DNA of 9,700 nucleotides, from the NCBI GenBank assembly GCA_963553325.1, contig CAUVOF010000084.1, positions 1 to 9,700 on the forward strand, read 5' to 3'. The translations under genes and the position numbers were made by a program. The notes beneath the pieces were generated by a model. It was not told where the DNA came from, did not search any database, and saw only the letters and a program-made list of their open reading frames with translations. The DNA is from Cardiobacterium sp963553325. Its GTDB lineage: Bacteria; Pseudomonadota; Gammaproteobacteria; Cardiobacteriales; Cardiobacteriaceae. Shown here in pieces: positions 7,491 to 9,700 of the stretch. Within the stretch, counting starts at the first letter, position 1. Each line of letters opens with the position of its first letter.

Positions 7491-7529
7491 AAAAAACGCC
7501 CTCCACAGCCAAAACTGCGGAGGGCGTTT
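7491..7529. terminator. Bidirectional intrinsic terminator between fadD and the Ter-nuclease gene
   Basis: A long hairpin pairs 7494-7504 (AAACGCCCTCC) with 7519-7529 (GGAGGGCGTTT), continues after one A-C mismatch with CAG/CTG, and has a six-base loop (7509-7514). The left flank has an A6 run (7491-7496), giving U-rich RNA on the minus strand. The plus strand has a shorter T tract (7527-7529, then GTTG). It sits 14 bases after the fadD stop and 15 bases past the stop of the minus-strand gene, so it can serve both, probably better for the minus-strand gene. Confidence 0.82.
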
Positions 7530-7544
7530 GTTGTGGTAGGCTGT

Positions 7545-9700
7545 CTAGAACAGCGCTCGGCAATGTTCCATCAAGGTTTGCGGGGTGACGAAGGTGAGTT
7601 GGTGCATTGCGCTTAACGCCTTCGCTTCTTCCTCGCTCTTGATGGATGAGGCAAGAATGATGTAGCGCTCAACCGGCAAACCCAGGTGCTTGCGTAAAGT
7701 CTGGTGTTTGCCGAGGTCGTTACCAAACTGCCCACTTTTGCATTCGATGACAAACGGCGTTTTGCCTTCAGGCAGGAACATCACGTCCAGTTCGTTATTT
7801 TTTATCATCTCGAAAGTGACAGCGGTGTTACGTGCGCAGGAGAAAGGGTAATCCGCGCCACGTTTTTCCACTTCTTGTAGCAGTTCACCCAAGGCAAACC
7901 ACTCGAGCCAGCTGCCCGTGAAGAAAGCACGCGTCTGTGGCGTATCCAACAGTTTGATGTTAATCCATTTTTCGATTTGACCGGGTGCTTTTTCGTTTTC
8001 GTTGTACCTGGCAGCAACCAGCAGGGTTTTGTCGCATAAATAGCGGCAGAAGGCATACAGTTGTGCGATTTCTTCCCCACTATAAGGGCGCAAGGAATGA
8101 TTAAAGGCTAACTTGTTGTTCTGGTATGCCTTTTTCATATACTCCAACAGTTTGCGAAATACGGAATAATTTTTACCAATCTGTACCGCAGCACCGATGT
8201 AGTAGCCGTTCAAGTTGATTGCTGTGTAGTCAAATCGCGCCTGTACGCCCTGCTGTTGCAGCCAGTTGGCAAGCGGCTGATGTTGTTCCGCTTTGGCAAG
8301 GCTGTCGCCCCAACGTTCGCTGAATGTCGTTTGGGGTAGTTCAAACAGCGGTGGCGGCGTTACCCGTGCCGCTGGCTTTGGTATAGAGGGAACACCAAAC
8401 CGTTCACTCAAACCGCGCAGTCCACCTAGGCATTCTTCGTTACGAACACGGAATTGCCAGTCGTCTCCTTCACGGTAGTACTCACCGAGGATAATTGTGT
8501 TTTTGGTGCAATTATCCAGTGAAATGGGGTAGTGCTGTACGGCATCACCATTCTGAATATTCAACGTAATACTTTGGAACTTTCCTAGTTTTTTTGAAGC
8601 CGCGCAGGCAATGACGATACGTTCAATGTCTTGGGGCTGGCGGGACAAATCAAAGCGGTAGCGGTGGTTACCGAAATACTGGATGCTGCCGCCCTCACTC
8701 ACTGCCCGTTTGTTGAAGATCATGTCGCCGTCGCTGCGTACTTTGCCTGCCGCGGTTAGCCGCCAAACAGCGCTGTAAAAGCCGGTTGGGGAATCTATGG
8801 CATGGTTAATTTCCAGGGTGACGATATTGTTGGCATCGCCTTTTGCATCGGATTTACCAGCTGTTTGCTTGTTGTTCCCGCCGAAAGCCTGACTAATCTC
8901 GCTACTGTTGGCAAAGTAGCGCTCGATGCGCTCAGCACGGATGGCGTCGTTCTCATTGACAAGGCGGACAAGCGCGCAGACGCCGTGGCGCGGGTCGTTT
9001 TCTTTAATCTCTACCGTGATTGTTTGCTGCCCGATATGCAGGGTGACAACACCTTTAGCGTTTTTCCAGTCCGGCGGGTTATCACGGCTAACGACGAAAA
9101 TCAGCACCTCGGCAATTTCCGACCAGCGCGAGCCGTTAATATCCAGCGCTGCCGCCTCGCGCAACAAGGTAAACGGCGCGGCTTGCAAGTTGCCGGCATT
9201 ACCGGTTTGCTGCACGCAGAAGCGCTCGCCGTTTTTCAGGTGGACAAAAGCACCAAGCGCAAGCCCCATCTTTTGGCTGCTGCCAAGCAGCTTGCCGATT
9301 ATGCCGCCAAGCAGCCCGCCCCGGGGATGCTCGACACTGCGCTGCCAGTCAAGCACGGCATGGATCATGCCGTAATTCTCCTGTTTGGTAAGCAGGGTAC
9401 TGCCAGCGCCATTTGTCGCGGTTTTCGGCGTGGCCTTGGCAACCGGCGCGGGCGGAGTAACCGCTTCCGGCGGTGGCACTTCGACAACGGGTGCGGGCGG
9501 GACAACCGCTTCGGGTGCAGGCGGCGCGGCTTCGGTAACGGGTGCGGGCGGGATGACTGGTTCCGGCACAGGCGGTGCGACTTCAGCAACTGGCGCAGGC
9601 GGGATGAGCGGTTCCGGCGCAGGCGATGGTACTTCGGCAACGGGCGCGGGCGGGATGACTGGTTCCGGCACAGGCGGTGCGACTTCAGCAACTGGCGCAG
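7545..9700 (-). CDS. TerA/TerD-domain protein fused to a PD-(D/E)XK nuclease (N-terminus outside window)
   Basis: The frame stays open through the right edge, so the start is not visible; the GTG at 9671 lies inside the repeat and is not a credible start. Order from N to C: a Pro/Ala/Val-rich 17-residue tandem repeat (9700-9423); a TerA-like domain (about 9389-8877) with DINGSRWSEIAEVLIFVVSR, KGVVTLHI and CALVRLVNEND ending in IERYF; a TerD-like domain (about 8831-8388) with GKVRSDGDMIFN, IERIVIACAAS and ILGEYYREGDDWQFRV; an unassigned segment (about 8384-7932); and a nuclease-like domain (about 7925-7572) with GSWLEWFAL, NELDVMFL and FVIECKSGQFG. Predicted catalytic residues are Glu (7902-7904), Asp (7785-7787), Glu (7743-7745) and Lys (7737-7739). 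TerD-family domains bind calcium and act in tellurite, phage and stress responses. The first part of the usual TerD calcium site (DxDxS) is not evident; SDGDMIFN is kept. No signal peptide or membrane helix is seen in the visible part. Domain calls are by eye; the cutting activity is inferred. Confidence 0.82.
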   Translation of the reverse strand, partial: APVAEVAPPVPEPVIPPAPVAEVPSPAPEPLIPPAPVAEVAPPVPEPVIPPAPVTEAAPPAPEAVVPPAPVVEVPPPEAVTPPAPVAKATPKTATNGAGSTLLTKQENYGMIHAVLDWQRSVEHPRGGLLGGIIGKLLGSSQKMGLALGAFVHLKNGERFCVQQTGNAGNLQAAPFTLLREAAALDINGSRWSEIAEVLIFVVSRDNPPDWKNAKGVVTLHIGQQTITVEIKENDPRHGVCALVRLVNENDAIRAERIERYFANSSEISQAFGGNNKQTAGKSDAKGDANNIVTLEINHAIDSPTGFYSAVWRLTAAGKVRSDGDMIFNKRAVSEGGSIQYFGNHRYRFDLSRQPQDIERIVIACAASKKLGKFQSITLNIQNGDAVQHYPISLDNCTKNTIILGEYYREGDDWQFRVRNEECLGGLRGLSERFGVPSIPKPAARVTPPPLFELPQTTFSERWGDSLAKAEQHQPLANWLQQQGVQARFDYTAINLNGYYIGAAVQIGKNYSVFRKLLEYMKKAYQNNKLAFNHSLRPYSGEEIAQLYAFCRYLCDKTLLVAARYNENEKAPGQIEKWINIKLLDTPQTRAFFTGSWLEWFALGELLQEVEKRGADYPFSCARNTAVTFEMIKNNELDVMFLPEGKTPFVIECKSGQFGNDLGKHQTLRKHLGLPVERYIILASSIKSEEEAKALSAMHQLTFVTPQTLMEHCRALF
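9423..9700 (-). repeat. In-frame 51-bp (17-residue) tandem repeat encoding a Pro-rich linker
   Basis: At least five units are visible, beginning at 9668, 9617, 9566, 9515 and 9470 on the minus strand, plus a partial unit running off the right edge. The consensus is close to PEPVIPPAPVAEVAPPV. The units nearest the TerA-like domain are the most diverged and the fourth is two residues shorter. Such Pro-Ala-Val stretches usually form extended, rigid tethers between domains. Total length is unknown because the array continues past the window. Confidence 0.92.
9544..9700. repeat. Two identical 55-bp copies 102 bp apart within the Pro-rich array
   Basis: Positions 9544-9598 and 9646-9700 match base for base, an offset of exactly two 51-bp units, while the unit between them differs at several sites. 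This A-B-A pattern points to recent duplication of a two-unit block. The second copy is cut by the window edge, so the true match may be longer. Confidence 0.88.

Noticed and set aside
6598..7563. Long minus-strand open frame (about 321 codons) opposite fadD
   Set aside because: It is antisense to conserved fadD motifs, runs through the terminator hairpin, is rich in His/Arg/Val as expected from reversed GC-rich codons, and shows no recognisable domain.
9669..9671. GTG as the start of the Ter-nuclease gene
   Set aside because: The same frame stays open with the same repeat pattern up to the window edge, and no ribosome site precedes the GTG.
9423..9700. CRISPR array
   Set aside because: The periodic units are contiguous, coding and in frame with no unique spacers. 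They encode a Pro-rich linker.
1..9700. DNA uptake sequences of Neisseria or Pasteurellaceae type, tRNA genes and insertion-sequence ends
   Set aside because: I looked for GCCGTCTGAA and AAGTGCGGT by eye, and for tRNA-like cloverleafs and transposase motifs, and found none. A computed search would be more reliable.

Overview
The window looks like part of a Gram-negative, GC-rich gammaproteobacterial chromosome. The main evidence is the gene order mlaF-mlaE-mlaD-mlaC-mlaB, then a BolA-family gene (ibaG type), then murA. This is the enterobacterial order, with no mlaA between mlaD and mlaC. The proteins align well by eye with remembered Escherichia coli counterparts, and murA encodes 419 residues, the same as E. 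coli. A relative of Cardiobacteriaceae is one possibility, but that is a guess from composition and general appearance, not shown by the sequence.

Region 1 (1-4300, plus strand) is a tightly packed cell-envelope operon. It holds the 3' part of mlaF (ATPase), mlaE (permease), mlaD (inner-membrane MCE protein), mlaC (periplasmic lipid carrier) and mlaB (STAS subunit). Together these move phospholipids between the two membranes to keep the outer membrane asymmetric. They are followed by ibaG and by murA, the first committed enzyme of peptidoglycan synthesis. Most junctions are 4-base ATGA overlaps, and the unit ends in a strong intrinsic terminator after murA.

Region 2 (4350-5636, minus strand) is a complete sensor histidine kinase of the QseC/PmrB type with no response regulator on either side.

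Region 3 (5770-7476, plus strand) is fadD, long-chain acyl-CoA synthetase. It is divergent from the kinase and ends at a two-way terminator shared with the next gene.

Region 4 (7545 to beyond the right edge, minus strand) is the accessory part. It is one long open frame whose start lies outside the window. From N to C it encodes a Pro/Ala/Val-rich 17-residue tandem repeat, a TerA-like domain, a TerD-like domain, an unassigned region of about 150 residues, and a C-terminal PD-(D/E)XK nuclease domain resembling the DUF1887/Card1 nuclease fold. This fusion links the Ter (tellurite/stress/phage-response) family to a predicted nucleic-acid cutter and is the best candidate for an under-described defence or stress system here. 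Its partner genes, if any, lie to the right of position 9700.

No RNA genes, insertion sequences, CRISPR arrays, attachment sites or origins were seen. No gap without a gene exceeds 300 bases.
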